Part shown: in pieces, positions 8,461 to 17,879 of the stretch
Position numbering within the stretch: the first letter of the stretch is position 1
Layout of the letters: each line of letters begins with the position of its first letter
Assembly: GCF_019710635.1 (NCBI RefSeq)
Contig: NZ_JAIFZS010000053.1
Location: forward strand, 1 to 64,000
Reading direction: 5' to 3'
Origin: Mycolicibacterium xanthum
GTDB taxonomy: Bacteria; Actinomycetota; Actinomycetes; Mycobacteriales; Mycobacteriaceae
Length of the DNA stretch: 64,000 nt
Translations under genes and position numbers: made by a program
The notes under the pieces: model-generated
The model's database searches: none
What the model saw: only the letters and a program-made list of their open reading frames with translations
Told to the model about the DNA's origin: nothing

Positions 8461-9447
8461 ATGCGTTCGAATTGTGCCTTGTACGTGGATGCGGGCTACC
8501 TGCTGGCTGCGGCCGCCACTCGCGTCACGGGTACGTCCCTGCGCAACGGCATTCATGTCGAATTCCGGCCGATGATCGAGGCCCTGATCGAGCAGGCGCA
8601 ACAGATCTCGGGGTTACCGGTGCTCAGGCTGCACTGGTATGACTCGGCAAAGAACGGCGTGCCCGACAAACAGCAGGAACGCATCGGCGAACTCCCCAGG
8701 GTCAAACTGCGCCTCGGCCGCTTCGGCGTCGATGGTCAGCAGAAGGGAGTCGACCTGCGCATCGGCCTCGACCTCGTCGCGCACGCCCGCAGTGGGACAG
8801 CCGACGTGTTCTTCCTCGTGTCCGGAGACGACGACCTGACGGAGGCCGTGGAGGAAGCACAGGCCCAGGGCGTGCAGGTTGTCGTGCTGGCGGTACCCAA
8901 CCCGGATGGCAAGCCTCACGCCGTGAGCCGGCACCTGTTGCGAGCTGCCGATGAACTGCGCACGGTGTGCCCCTCGACCATCGACGACAACGTGATGAAA
9001 GTCGAGACACCGCAGCCTGTGCCATCGGTACCGGTTGCGCCGGCGTCACCCAAGGCCGGGTCGATTGTTCCGTCGCCGGGTGACTTGGCTGCGCGTCGTC
9101 CCACGGCGACGTCCGCCAGACCTGCCCCGGTACGCGAGTCACAATCCGTGCCCGTCTACAGCAGTTCGACCGGAAGTCGTTCCTTCGATGTGGCCTTCCT
9201 CCCCGACGAGCCGGACGACGAACAGATCGATCAGGTCGTCGCTAACGTCATCGACTCATTTCGAAACAGCGCGGATGCCGAGGCAAAGAACGCGCTTTCC
9301 GACGGAAGGCCGTCGATTCCGCCCGATATCGACAAGGCGCTGCTGCTGGATCTCTCCGATGCTGTCGGCAGTTACGAGTTGAGCGACCTGGTTCGCGTGC
9401 GTTTGCGTAGTCGTTTCTGGCAGAAGTACGACGAATTGTCTAAATGA
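8461..9447 (+). CDS. NYN-domain (LabA/DUF88-like) putative ribonuclease
   Basis: 328 residues. The N-terminal half (about 1-170) has the NYN/PIN-like pattern: LYVDAGYLL with Asp10, KGVDLRIGLDL with Asp98 and Asp104, and FLVSGDDDL with Asp123-125, the acidic residues expected to hold metal in this nuclease fold. The remainder is a low-complexity Pro/Ser linker and a small C-terminal region (about 245-328) with no recognised domain. ATG 8461 follows TAGGAG. It is antisense to pheT and the arg operon, and its codon use is less GC-biased than its neighbours', suggesting acquisition. NYN proteins are thought to act on RNA; the target here is unknown. Confidence 0.82.
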   Translation: MRSNCALYVDAGYLLAAAATRVTGTSLRNGIHVEFRPMIEALIEQAQQISGLPVLRLHWYDSAKNGVPDKQQERIGELPRVKLRLGRFGVDGQQKGVDLRIGLDLVAHARSGTADVFFLVSGDDDLTEAVEEAQAQGVQVVVLAVPNPDGKPHAVSRHLLRAADELRTVCPSTIDDNVMKVETPQPVPSVPVAPASPKAGSIVPSPGDLAARRPTATSARPAPVRESQSVPVYSSSTGSRSFDVAFLPDEPDDEQIDQVVANVIDSFRNSADAEAKNALSDGRPSIPPDIDKALLLDLSDAVGSYELSDLVRVRLRSRFWQKYDELSK

Positions 9448-9454
9448 CGCTAGG

Positions 9455-11941
9455 TCACCGGCGCTGCTGCGCGCCCACCCGCTCACCCGCCGCGGCCACC
9501 GCGGCATCGCGCGCGGCGCTGGCCTCGTCCTCGGTCAGGGTCCGGTCGGGGGCCCGGAACCGCAGCGCCAGCGCCAGCGACTTGCGGCCCTCGCCGACCT
9601 GCGGACCGGTGTAGACGTCGAACAACCGGACGTCCTCCAGCAGCTCGCCGGCGCCGGCGCGGACCGCGTCGACCACGCTCTGCGCGGCGACGCCCTCGTC
9701 GACCACCAGCGCCACGTCCTGGAACACCGCAGGGAACGGTGACACCGACGGCAACGGCAGCGCCTCCGTGATCGGCACGGCGTCGAGGTTCAGCTCGAGC
9801 GCGCAGGTGCCCTTCGGCAGTCCGGAGCGCTCGATGACCGCCGGGTGCAGCTGACCGGCATGGCCGACGACGACATCGCCCACCAGGACCTCGGCGCAGC
9901 GGCCGGGATGCCACGGCAGGTACTGCGCCGCGCGCAGGGTGAACTCGACGGCGGCGGCGCGGCCGATGATGCGGACGGCCTCGAACGCGTCGGACGCCTC
10001 GGCCGGGCGCCCGGCGCCCCACGGGCCCGCGGGCTCGCGCAGACCTGTGAGCACCGCCGCGACGTGCTGCGGCTGACGCGGCAACGAGGCGTCCAATCTC
10101 GCGATCTCCTCTGCGGTCGGCCTGCGGTCGTTGGGGATGCGCGGCACCGCCCGGGTGTGGCTGGTCGGCTCGACGACCTGCGCGATGGCGAACAGCGCGG
10201 CATCGACCGCACCGCGGGAGACGTTGCGGCTCAAGGCCTCCAACAGGCCGGGCAGCAGCGTGGTGGCCAGGTGCGGCCGGTCGGACTCCAGCGGATTGAG
10301 CACCGCGCTCGTGCTGCGGCGCGCATCGTCGGCGGGCAGCCCCCACTGATCGAACACCCCGGCGGGCAAGAACGGGGTCGGCAGGATCTCCACAAAGCCG
10401 CCCAGCGCCAGCGACTTCCCGATCGCGCGGCGGCGCTTCTGCACCGGCGTCAGGCCGCGTCCCGCCGGGGCCGGCGGCAGCACCGACGGGATGGCCTCGA
10501 GGCCCTCCAGTCGCATCACCTCTTCCACCAGGTCGGCGGGCTGACGGATGTCCGGGCGCCAACTCGGCGGTGTGGCGGTCAGCAGGTCGCCGTCGACGAC
10601 CACCTCGGCACCGATCTGACGCAACCGCCTCTCGGCGGCGCCGCTCGGGTAGTCGATACCGGCGGTGCGGTCGGGCAGATCGGCCGGCATGCTCACCGGC
10701 GGCTGCGACCAGTCCTCGGTCGGCGGGTCGCCCCGCCAGTCGGTCAGCGTGGGTTGCACTGTCCCACCGGCGATGTCGGCGAGCAGCGTGGCGCAGCGGT
10801 CCAGCGCGGCCACCGAGATGGCGGGGTCGACGGTGCGCTCGTAACGGCGGCCGGCCTCGCTGTGCAGGTGCAGGCGCCGCTGGGTGCGCGACACCGCGGC
10901 GGGATCCCACACCGCGGCCTCGAGCAGCACGTCGGTGGTGCTGTCGCGGACCTCGGTGGTGCCGGCGCCCATCACCCCGCCGATCGCCGCGGTCGCGGTG
11001 TCGTCGACGATCAGCACGTCGGCCGGGTCCAGCCTGCGCTCGACGTCGTCGAGGGTGACCACGGTCTCGCCGGGCTCGGCGAAGCGCACCCGGAAACCAC
11101 CGGTGATCAGGCCGCTGTCGTGTGCGTGCATCGGATGCCCCAGCTCGAGCATCACGTAGTTGGTCACGTCGACCGCCGGCGAGATGGCCCGGATCCCCGA
11201 CAGCAGTAGCCGGCGCTGCATCCACCACGGCGACACCGCATTCGGGTCGATGCCGGAGACCGGGCGCAGCCCGAAGCGCAGCACCCCGGTGCCCGGGTCG
11301 ATCGTCACCGGCAGCCCCTCGCCCTCGGCGGGCAGCGGCGCGACGGCGGCGGGGTCGGCGTAGTCGAGGTCGTAGGCGTTGGCGATCTCGCGGGCCAGCC
11401 CGCGCACCGACAGGCAGTAGCCCCGGTCCGGGGTGATCGCGAGGTGGAAGACCACGTCGTCGAGCCCGAGGACGTCGGCCGCGGCGGTGCCCGGTTCGGC
11501 GGTACCCGGCGGCAGGACCAGGATCCCGGAGTGGTCGGTGCCCAGGTTCAGCTCGGCCGTCGAACAGATCATGCCGTCGGAGGTGCGGCCGTAGGTCTGC
11601 CGGGCGGCGATCGTGAAATCGCCGGGCAGCACGGTGCCGGGCAGCGCGGCGACAACCAGATCGCCGACCGCGAAGTTCGTTGCTCCGCAGACGATGTCAC
11701 GCGGCTCCGCCTCGCCGACGTCGAGCTTGACGGCCCTGATGGGCTTCTTGAAGTCGGTGAGCTCTTCGATCTCGGCGACCCGGCCGACGGTGAGCGGACC
11801 GCTGACCGGTCCGACCGGGATGATCTCCTCGACCTCGTGGCCGATGCGGATCAGGGCCTGCTCGAGGTCATCGGCCGGCACGTCCCAGCCCGGTGCGCCC
11901 GCCGCGACGACCTCGCGGAGCCAGCTGTACGGCAGCCGCAT
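9455..11941 (-). CDS. pheT: Phenylalanyl-tRNA synthetase beta subunit
   Basis: Beta chain of the alpha2-beta2 enzyme that charges tRNA-Phe; 828 residues. Domain order as expected: N-terminal tRNA-binding/EMAP-like region (MRLPYSWLREVV to about 150), B3/B4 editing domain, B5 domain, catalytic-like core and C-terminal ferredoxin-fold anticodon-binding domain (AGELLEDVRLFDVYTG near the end). The ATG shares one base with the pheS stop. A longer in-frame extension upstream is antisense-type shadow over pheS. Its 3' end was the source of the pheT fragment in the relic at 8141-8191. Confidence 0.97.
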   Translation of the reverse strand: MRLPYSWLREVVAAGAPGWDVPADDLEQALIRIGHEVEEIIPVGPVSGPLTVGRVAEIEELTDFKKPIRAVKLDVGEAEPRDIVCGATNFAVGDLVVAALPGTVLPGDFTIAARQTYGRTSDGMICSTAELNLGTDHSGILVLPPGTAEPGTAAADVLGLDDVVFHLAITPDRGYCLSVRGLAREIANAYDLDYADPAAVAPLPAEGEGLPVTIDPGTGVLRFGLRPVSGIDPNAVSPWWMQRRLLLSGIRAISPAVDVTNYVMLELGHPMHAHDSGLITGGFRVRFAEPGETVVTLDDVERRLDPADVLIVDDTATAAIGGVMGAGTTEVRDSTTDVLLEAAVWDPAAVSRTQRRLHLHSEAGRRYERTVDPAISVAALDRCATLLADIAGGTVQPTLTDWRGDPPTEDWSQPPVSMPADLPDRTAGIDYPSGAAERRLRQIGAEVVVDGDLLTATPPSWRPDIRQPADLVEEVMRLEGLEAIPSVLPPAPAGRGLTPVQKRRRAIGKSLALGGFVEILPTPFLPAGVFDQWGLPADDARRSTSAVLNPLESDRPHLATTLLPGLLEALSRNVSRGAVDAALFAIAQVVEPTSHTRAVPRIPNDRRPTAEEIARLDASLPRQPQHVAAVLTGLREPAGPWGAGRPAEASDAFEAVRIIGRAAAVEFTLRAAQYLPWHPGRCAEVLVGDVVVGHAGQLHPAVIERSGLPKGTCALELNLDAVPITEALPLPSVSPFPAVFQDVALVVDEGVAAQSVVDAVRAGAGELLEDVRLFDVYTGPQVGEGRKSLALALRFRAPDRTLTEDEASAARDAAVAAAGERVGAQQRR

Positions 11942-12984
11942 CAGGCCCCCACCCCGAACGGCAGCGAGAACCGGACGTCGCCTTCGACCATGTCGCGCAT
12001 GTCGGGGATGCCGTTGCGGAACTGCAGCGTGCGCTCCAGGCCCATGCCGAACGCAAACCCCGAGTACACCTCCGGGTCGATCCCGCAGGCGCGCAGCACA
12101 TTCGGATTGACCATGCCGCAGCCGCCCCACTCCACCCAGCCGGGCCCGCCCTTCTTGTTCGGGAACCAGATGTCGACCTCGGCCGACGGTTCGGTGAACG
12201 GGAAGAAATGCGGCCGGAACCGGGTGCGTCCCTCCGGGCCGAACTCGGCGCGGGCGAAGGCGTCCAGCGTGCCGCGCAGGTGGGCCATCGTCAGGTTCTC
12301 GTCCACCGCCAGACCCTCCACCTGATGGAACACCGGGGTGTGGGTGGCGTCCAGTTCGTCGGTGCGGAAGGTGCGCCCGATCGAGATGATGTACACGGGC
12401 AGGTCGCGCTCGAGCAGCGCCCGGATCTGCACCGGCGAGGTGTGCGTGCGCAGCAGCTGCCGCGATCCCTCCGGGGCGACGTGGAAGGTGTCCTGCTCGC
12501 TGCGGGCCGGGTGGTCCGGCGGGAAGTTCAGCGCGTCGAAGTTGAACTGCTCGGTCTCCACCTCCGGCCCCTCGGCCAGCTCCCAGCCCATCGCGACGAA
12601 GGTGTCGGCGACGTGCTCGGCCAGGATGGTGATCGGGTGGCGGGCGCCGACGGGCTGCCGCGTCGACGGCAGCGTGACGTCGATGCGCTCGGCGACCAGC
12701 ACGGCGGCGTCCCGCTCGGCCCGCAGCACGGCCAGGCGTTCGTCGTAGCCGGCCTGCACGCCGGTGCGCGCGACGTTCACCCGCTTGCCCGCGTCGGCGC
12801 GGTCGGACTTCGGCAGCGAACCCAGCGCCTGGCGCGCCAGCGCGATCGGCGAGCGGTCCCCGAGGTGTTCGGTCTTGGCGTGGGCCAGTTCGTCGAGGTC
12901 CGATGCCGCACCGAAAGCGGCGGTGGCGGCGCGCACCGCCTCGGTCAACGCGTCGTCTGATAGGTCTACTGGCTGCTCAGCCAC
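11941..12984 (-). CDS. pheS: Phenylalanyl-tRNA synthetase alpha subunit
   Basis: Catalytic class II subunit, 347 residues, starting at GTG 12984 (MAEQPVDLSDD). Motif 2 reads GRTFRTDELDATH, followed by FHQVEGL, and the C-terminal motif 3 is GFAFGMGLERTLQFRNGI; these form the phenylalanine and ATP site. An N-terminal coiled region (about 1-90) is the usual tRNA-binding arm. It overlaps pheT by one base as a two-gene operon. The 71-bp gap to the divergent gene at 13056 must hold both promoters. Confidence 0.97.
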   Translation of the reverse strand: MAEQPVDLSDDALTEAVRAATAAFGAASDLDELAHAKTEHLGDRSPIALARQALGSLPKSDRADAGKRVNVARTGVQAGYDERLAVLRAERDAAVLVAERIDVTLPSTRQPVGARHPITILAEHVADTFVAMGWELAEGPEVETEQFNFDALNFPPDHPARSEQDTFHVAPEGSRQLLRTHTSPVQIRALLERDLPVYIISIGRTFRTDELDATHTPVFHQVEGLAVDENLTMAHLRGTLDAFARAEFGPEGRTRFRPHFFPFTEPSAEVDIWFPNKKGGPGWVEWGGCGMVNPNVLRACGIDPEVYSGFAFGMGLERTLQFRNGIPDMRDMVEGDVRFSLPFGVGA

Positions 12985-13055
12985 CCGGCGATCATAGGCG
13001 ATCGCCCCAGCCGCACTTCATCTGCAGTTGCCGCGCGGCGCGATACCCTCACGCC

Positions 13056-14658
13056 GTGTTGATCCGGCCCCTGATCGTCGCCGCGGTGTGGTTGTCCGGG
13101 GCGGCCGCCGCCGCGCTGGCGGTGTCGCTGCACGGGTGGTGGGCCGTGCCTGGGGCGATCCTGCTGGCGTTGGCGGCGCTGGGCACCTGGGATCTGATCC
13201 AGACCCGGCATACCCTGCTGCGCATCTATCCGATCGTCGGGCACATGCGCCCGCTGCTGGAATCGATCCGGCCGCAGATCCGGCAGTACTTCATCGAGTC
13301 CAACACCGAGGCCACGCCGTACGACCGCGAGACAAGCGATCTGGTGTACGACCGGGCCAACGGCGTGAAGGGCAACGAGCCGTTCGGCACCCAGCGCGAT
13401 GTCAACGTGTTCGGCTACGAGTTTCTGCGGCACTCGCTGCGGGCCTGCTTCGCCGAAGACCTCGCGCCGCGGGTGCGCCTCGGCGGGCCCGAGTGCACGC
13501 AGCCCTACGACCGAGTGCACGCAGCCCTACGACATCGCGTTGCTCAACGTGTCGGCGATGAGCTTCGGGGCGCTGTCGGCCAACGCCATCGCGGCGCTCA
13601 ACGGCGGAGCCGCGCGCGGCGGGTTCGCCCACGACACCGGCGAGGGCGGCATCAGCCCGTATCACCTGCGCGGCGGGGACCTGATCTGGGAAATCGGCTC
13701 GGGCTACTTCGGGTGCCGCGACGCCGACGGGAACTTCGACGCCGCGAAATTCGCCGAGAAGGCCGCGATGCCGGCCGTCAAGGCGGTGTCGGTGAAGCTG
13801 TCCCAGGGCGCCAAGCCCGGGTTGGGCGGGGTGCTGCCCGCCGCCAAGGTCAGCGGGGAGATCGCCGCCACCCGCGGGGTCCCGATGGGCCACCCGGTGG
13901 TCTCGCCGCCGGCGCACACCGCGTTTCGCACACCCACCGAGTTCGCCGAGTTCATCGCGACGCTGCGTCGGCTGTCCGGCGGCAAGCCGGTCGGCTTCAA
14001 GCTCTGTGTGGGCGCGCGCACCGAGTTCCTGTCGATCTGCAAGGGCATCCTGGCCACCGGCATCGCACCCGACTTCGTCATCGTCGACGGAGCGGAGGGC
14101 GGAACCGGCGCGGCGCCGCAGGAGTTCGAGGACCACGTCGGGATGCCGCTGACCGAAGGTCTGATGTTGGTGCACAACAGCCTGGTCGGGACCGGGCTGC
14201 GGGACCGGATCAGAGTCGGGGCGTCGGGCAAGGTGGCCAGCGGCGTCGACATCGTCAGCCGGATCTGCCAGGGCGCGGACTTCACGCTGGCCGCGCGGGC
14301 GATGATGTTCGCGGTGGGGTGCATCCAGGCGCTGGAGTGCCACACCAACCACTGCCCGACCGGGGTCGCCACCCAGGACCCCGGCCGCGCCAAGGCGCTC
14401 GACGTCACCGACAAGACCGCCCGGGTGTACAACTTCCAGCGGGCCACGGTGGCCAGCGCCGCTCAGATCGTCGCGTCAATGGGCCTGGCCGGCTTCCACG
14501 AGCTGTCCCCCGCGATGCTCAACCGCCGTGTCGAGGGGCAGCGGTCCCGCACCTATGCCGAGATCTACGACTGGCTGATGCCCGGCGAACTGCTCGACGA
14601 TCCGCCCGAGTCGTGGCGCTCGGACTGGATCGAGGCCCGCGCCGACGAGTTCCGCTGA
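13056..14658 (+). pseudogene. FMN-binding glutamate synthase-like protein, frameshifted by a 22-bp tandem duplication
   Basis: Without the duplication this would be a 526-residue protein: two N-terminal membrane helices (MLIRPLIVAAVWLSG and the following hydrophobic stretch), then a GltB-type FMN/Fe-S barrel (MSFGALSANAIAALN, GEGGISPYHL, DGAEGGTGAAP, CHTNHCPTGVAT). The 22-bp repeat at 13491-13533 shifts frame after about residue 153, so the first frame runs on nonsensically and the barrel is reached only from an internal start. Start GTG 13056 is chosen to match the N-terminal membrane segment. Either a real inactivating or reversible mutation or a sequencing/assembly artefact. Confidence 0.87.
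13491..13533. repeat. 22-bp perfect tandem duplication
   Basis: The unit beginning GAGTGCACGCAGCCC occupies 13491-13512 and recurs from 13513 to 13533, with 21 of the second-copy bases matching. Because 22 is not a multiple of 3, it breaks the reading frame of the glutamate-synthase-like gene. Removing one copy restores a continuous frame through GPECTQPYDIALLN. Confidence 0.95.
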
Positions 14659-14680
14659 CCGCAGGCCCGCGCCGGACCCA

Positions 14681-15550
14681 CTATGCGCCGGCCGCGGTGC
14701 CGTCCTCGTCCTCGTCGCCTTGCACCTGCCTGCGAGTTTTGAGCCGGTACATGACGAAGTCGGCGGGCACCCCGTCGTGTTTCGGGGGGAACACCGGTCT
14801 GCGCAGCTTGCGCGCGGTGACGCCGAGTGCCTCCAACTCCTCCGGGTCGATGCGATCCAGGGTGGCCTGCGAGACGACCAGCCCGCCGCGGGTGGCGCGT
14901 TCCATCACGCGTGCGGCCAGGTTCACGTCGATGCCCAGCCAGTCCGACCCCAGCCGCTGCGGCCGGCCGGTGTGGATGCCCACCCGCATCCGTGGCGTAT
15001 AACCCGACACCTCAACGGTTCTGAGCGCCTCGCGGGCGGTGATCGCCGAGCGGACGGCGGTCGCGGGGTCGGCGAAGACCGCCATCAGCCCGTCGCCCAT
15101 CCGCTTGACGATGTGCCCGCCGGATTCCAGCAGCGGGGGTTCGACGACCTGGGCCACGCGCCGCAGCAGGCGCAACGCATCGTCGTCGCCGGCCTCCAAC
15201 GACCAGGCCGAGAAACCGACCAGGTCGGTGAACACCAGCGTCACCTCGGCGTTGGCCGGCCGCCCCGACACCCGCTCGGTCAGCGCCTGCCACACCTGCA
15301 ACGCGCCCAGGCTGATCTCGCGCGAGGCCCAGTCGCGCTCGAGGATGCGGTCGGCCGCCCTGGCCGCGGCGCTCGGGCCGCCGACCCCGGCGACCGAGAG
15401 CGGGTCGCCGAACTCCGGGTCCCCGGGCAGCACCCGGCGGGCACGGCGCAGCATCGAGATGAGGCCTGGATTCTGGTTGACGTCGCGCCACCAGCCGATC
15501 GGACCGGACGAGTGGCCGCCGGCGGGTTCCATCGACGGGTGGTCGTCCAC
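14681..15550 (-). CDS. Class III adenylate cyclase (Rv1647-type)
   Basis: 289 residues, makes cAMP from ATP. The cyclase homology domain covers about 102-270: VFTDLVGFS with metal ligand Asp109, KRMGDGLMAVF with Lys149 and second metal Asp153, and LGIDVNLAARVMERA with Asp208, Asn210 and the transition-state Arg214. All catalytic positions I can place are present, so it is expected to be active as a homodimer. The N-terminal 100 residues are the short regulatory extension usual for this soluble mycobacterial subgroup. The acidic tail GDEDEDG is unremarkable. Position next to pheS matches Rv1647. Confidence 0.9.
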   Translation of the reverse strand: MDDHPSMEPAGGHSSGPIGWWRDVNQNPGLISMLRRARRVLPGDPEFGDPLSVAGVGGPSAAARAADRILERDWASREISLGALQVWQALTERVSGRPANAEVTLVFTDLVGFSAWSLEAGDDDALRLLRRVAQVVEPPLLESGGHIVKRMGDGLMAVFADPATAVRSAITAREALRTVEVSGYTPRMRVGIHTGRPQRLGSDWLGIDVNLAARVMERATRGGLVVSQATLDRIDPEELEALGVTARKLRRPVFPPKHDGVPADFVMYRLKTRRQVQGDEDEDGTAAGA

Positions 15551-15693
15551 GCCGCCAGCCTAATCGAGCACCGAAATCACGGTAAACCACCAGCTCACAT
15601 GCGTATGGCGGCGGGATGGAGGCTGCGTGACACCACTCCGGACGCACGCCGGAATCGTGGACAACGACTGTTGTCAGCGCCTATCGTGAGGCG

Positions 15694-16575
15694 ATGCGAT
15701 CAATGGCGATGGCAGATTCCAGCGATCCTTCCGCAGCACCGGATGGCGGCGGGTTCCCCCTGGGCCCCGATTCGCTGACGTGGAAGTACTTCGGCGACGT
15801 CCGCACCGGGATCCGCGGCTACCACACGACGATCAAGGGCACCGACGCCGAGGGCAGGCGCTACCACGCGCTCGACCCGGAGACCTTCTACTGGGCACAC
15901 GCCACCTTCTTCATGCTGATCCTCAAGACCGCGGAGTATTTCTGCGGCGGGCTGACGGAGGCCGAGAAGCGCCGGCTGTTCGACGAGCATGTGCAGTGGT
16001 ACCGGATGTACGGGATGAGCATGCGCCCGGTCCCCGAGTCCTGGGAGGCCTTCTGCGAGTACTGGGACGACAAGTGCCGCGACGAACTCGAGATCAACCG
16101 CGCGACGCTGGACATCTTCACGATCCGCATTCCGAAACCGTGGTTCGTGCTGATGCCCACCCCGCTGTGGGACCAGATGTTCAGACCGCTGGTGGGCGCC
16201 CAACGCTGGTTCGCCGCAGGCGTTTTCGACCCCGTCGTGCGCGAGCGCGCCGGGATGCGCTGGACCCCGGGCGACGAGATCCTGCTGCGGTTGTTCGGCA
16301 AGCTCGTGGAGCTGGCGTTCGTCGCCGTGCCCGACGAGATCAGGCTGCACCCGCGCGCGCTGGCCGCCTACCGGCGTGCCGAGGGCAGGCTGCCCGCAGA
16401 TGCCCCGCTGGTCGAAGCGCCGTCGTTCACGGCGCCACCGCGGGACCGCCGCGACCAGCCGATGCACTACCTGCCACCACACAAGACATTGCTCGACCGG
16501 GTCGGCTCGCTGGTGCACTCGACGTTCTCGTTGGCGGGGGTGCGTCCCGCCCGCGGACGCGGTAAGGCAGCCTGA
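15694..16575 (+). CDS. DUF2236 / MpaB-type oxygenase family protein (Rv1645c-like)
   Basis: 293 residues, no signal peptide. The region around YHALDPETFYWAHATFF and the later MYGMSMRPVPESW stretch identify the DUF2236 family, which includes the haem-containing latex clearing protein and the MpaB oxygenase; a b-type haem oxygenase role is therefore possible but unproved here. Three closely spaced in-frame ATGs (15694, 15703, 15709) leave the exact start open. The 143-bp gap before it shows no gene. The downstream acyl-CoA dehydrogenase starts 4 bp after the stop, so the two are co-transcribed. Confidence 0.82.
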   Translation: MRSMAMADSSDPSAAPDGGGFPLGPDSLTWKYFGDVRTGIRGYHTTIKGTDAEGRRYHALDPETFYWAHATFFMLILKTAEYFCGGLTEAEKRRLFDEHVQWYRMYGMSMRPVPESWEAFCEYWDDKCRDELEINRATLDIFTIRIPKPWFVLMPTPLWDQMFRPLVGAQRWFAAGVFDPVVRERAGMRWTPGDEILLRLFGKLVELAFVAVPDEIRLHPRALAAYRRAEGRLPADAPLVEAPSFTAPPRDRRDQPMHYLPPHKTLLDRVGSLVHSTFSLAGVRPARGRGKAA

Positions 16576-16579
16576 ACAC

Positions 16580-17824
16580 ATGCTCGAATGGTCTGACGTC
16601 GATCTCGCCGTGCGCGATGCGGTCCGCGAGTTCGTCGACAAGGAGGTCCGGCCGCACGTCGATGCGCTGGAAAGCGGCGAGATGGAGCCCTATCCCATCA
16701 TCCGTAAGCTGTTCGCCACGTTCGGCATCGCCGAGATGGCCCGCGACTCGCTGGACAAGCGGCTGGCCCGGCTGCGCGACGGCGGTGGGCCGGCCACCGA
16801 CGGCTCCGGCTCGGGCGGCATGTTCGGCGGATCGCCGGGCATGGGCTTCGTGGTGATCAGCGAACTGTGCCGGGTATCGATGGGCGTGGTCACCGGGATG
16901 GGCGTCAGCCTCGGGCTCACCGTGCCCACGATCATGAGCCGCGGCAGCCTTGCCCAGCAGGAGCGCTGGCTGCCCGATCTGGTCACCTATGACAAGGTCG
17001 GCGCCTGGGCGATCACCGAACCGGACTCGGGATCAGACGCTTTCGGCGGCATGAAGTCCTACGTGGTTCGCGACGGCTCCGGCGGCTACCTGCTCAACGG
17101 CCAGAAGACCTTCATCACCAACGGCCCGGATGCCGACGTGGTGGTGGTCTACGCAAAACTCAACGACGACGCCGCCGCCTCGGCCGACCCGCGGGACCGC
17201 AAGGTCCTGACCTTCGTGCTGGATCGCGGCATGGAGGGCTTCATCCAGTCGAAACCCTTCCGCAAGATGGGTATTCACTCGTCGCGTACCGGTGAGCTGT
17301 TCTTCAACAACGTCCGGCTCGGCCCGGACCGGCTGCTGGGCGAGACCGAGGACAACGCCGCGGGTGACGGGCGGGCCAGCGCCCGGTCCAACTTCTCCGC
17401 CGAACGCATCGGTGTCGCCGCGATGGCGCTCGGTGTCATCGAGGAATGCCTGCGGCTGAGCGTCGGCTACGCCAAGTCACGGACCCTGTGGGGCAAGGAG
17501 ATCGGGCAGTTCCAGCTGATCCAGCTCAAGCTCGCCTCGATGGAGTTGGCCCGGATGAACGTGCGCAACATGCTGTTCCGGGTCATCGAGGCGGCCCAGC
17601 AGGGCAGCCCGATCTCGCTGGCCGAGGCGTCGGCGATCAAGTGGTACTGCTCGCAGGCCGCGACCGACGTGGCGATGGATGCGGTGCAGCTGTTCGGCGG
17701 CAACGGCTACATGACCGAGTACCGGGTCGAGCAGCTCGCCCGCGACGCCAAGTCGCTGATGATCTACGCGGGCAGCAACGAAGTGCAGATCACCCATGTG
17801 GCCAGGGGGCTGCTCGGCGACTAG
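16580..17824 (+). CDS. Acyl-CoA dehydrogenase
   Basis: FAD enzyme of 414 residues that oxidises an acyl-CoA to the 2-enoyl form. Visible motifs: WAITEPDSGSDA (flavin contact), GQKTFITNG, and LFGGNGYMTEY near the C-terminus. Where medium-chain enzymes have the catalytic Glu (IYEGT), this protein has IYAGS (Ala397). A Glu in FSAERIGVAA (Glu275) occupies the alternative catalytic position used by isovaleryl- and long-chain dehydrogenases. A Gly-rich insert (about 67-89) interrupts the N-terminal helical domain. Substrate cannot be read. It follows the DUF2236 gene by 4 bp. Confidence 0.9.
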   Translation: MLEWSDVDLAVRDAVREFVDKEVRPHVDALESGEMEPYPIIRKLFATFGIAEMARDSLDKRLARLRDGGGPATDGSGSGGMFGGSPGMGFVVISELCRVSMGVVTGMGVSLGLTVPTIMSRGSLAQQERWLPDLVTYDKVGAWAITEPDSGSDAFGGMKSYVVRDGSGGYLLNGQKTFITNGPDADVVVVYAKLNDDAAASADPRDRKVLTFVLDRGMEGFIQSKPFRKMGIHSSRTGELFFNNVRLGPDRLLGETEDNAAGDGRASARSNFSAERIGVAAMALGVIEECLRLSVGYAKSRTLWGKEIGQFQLIQLKLASMELARMNVRNMLFRVIEAAQQGSPISLAEASAIKWYCSQAATDVAMDAVQLFGGNGYMTEYRVEQLARDAKSLMIYAGSNEVQITHVARGLLGD

Positions 17825-17879
17825 TTTCGTCTGGTCGCCGGAAGCGGTCCGCCCGTTCGTGAAATCCGCGTGCGCATCC

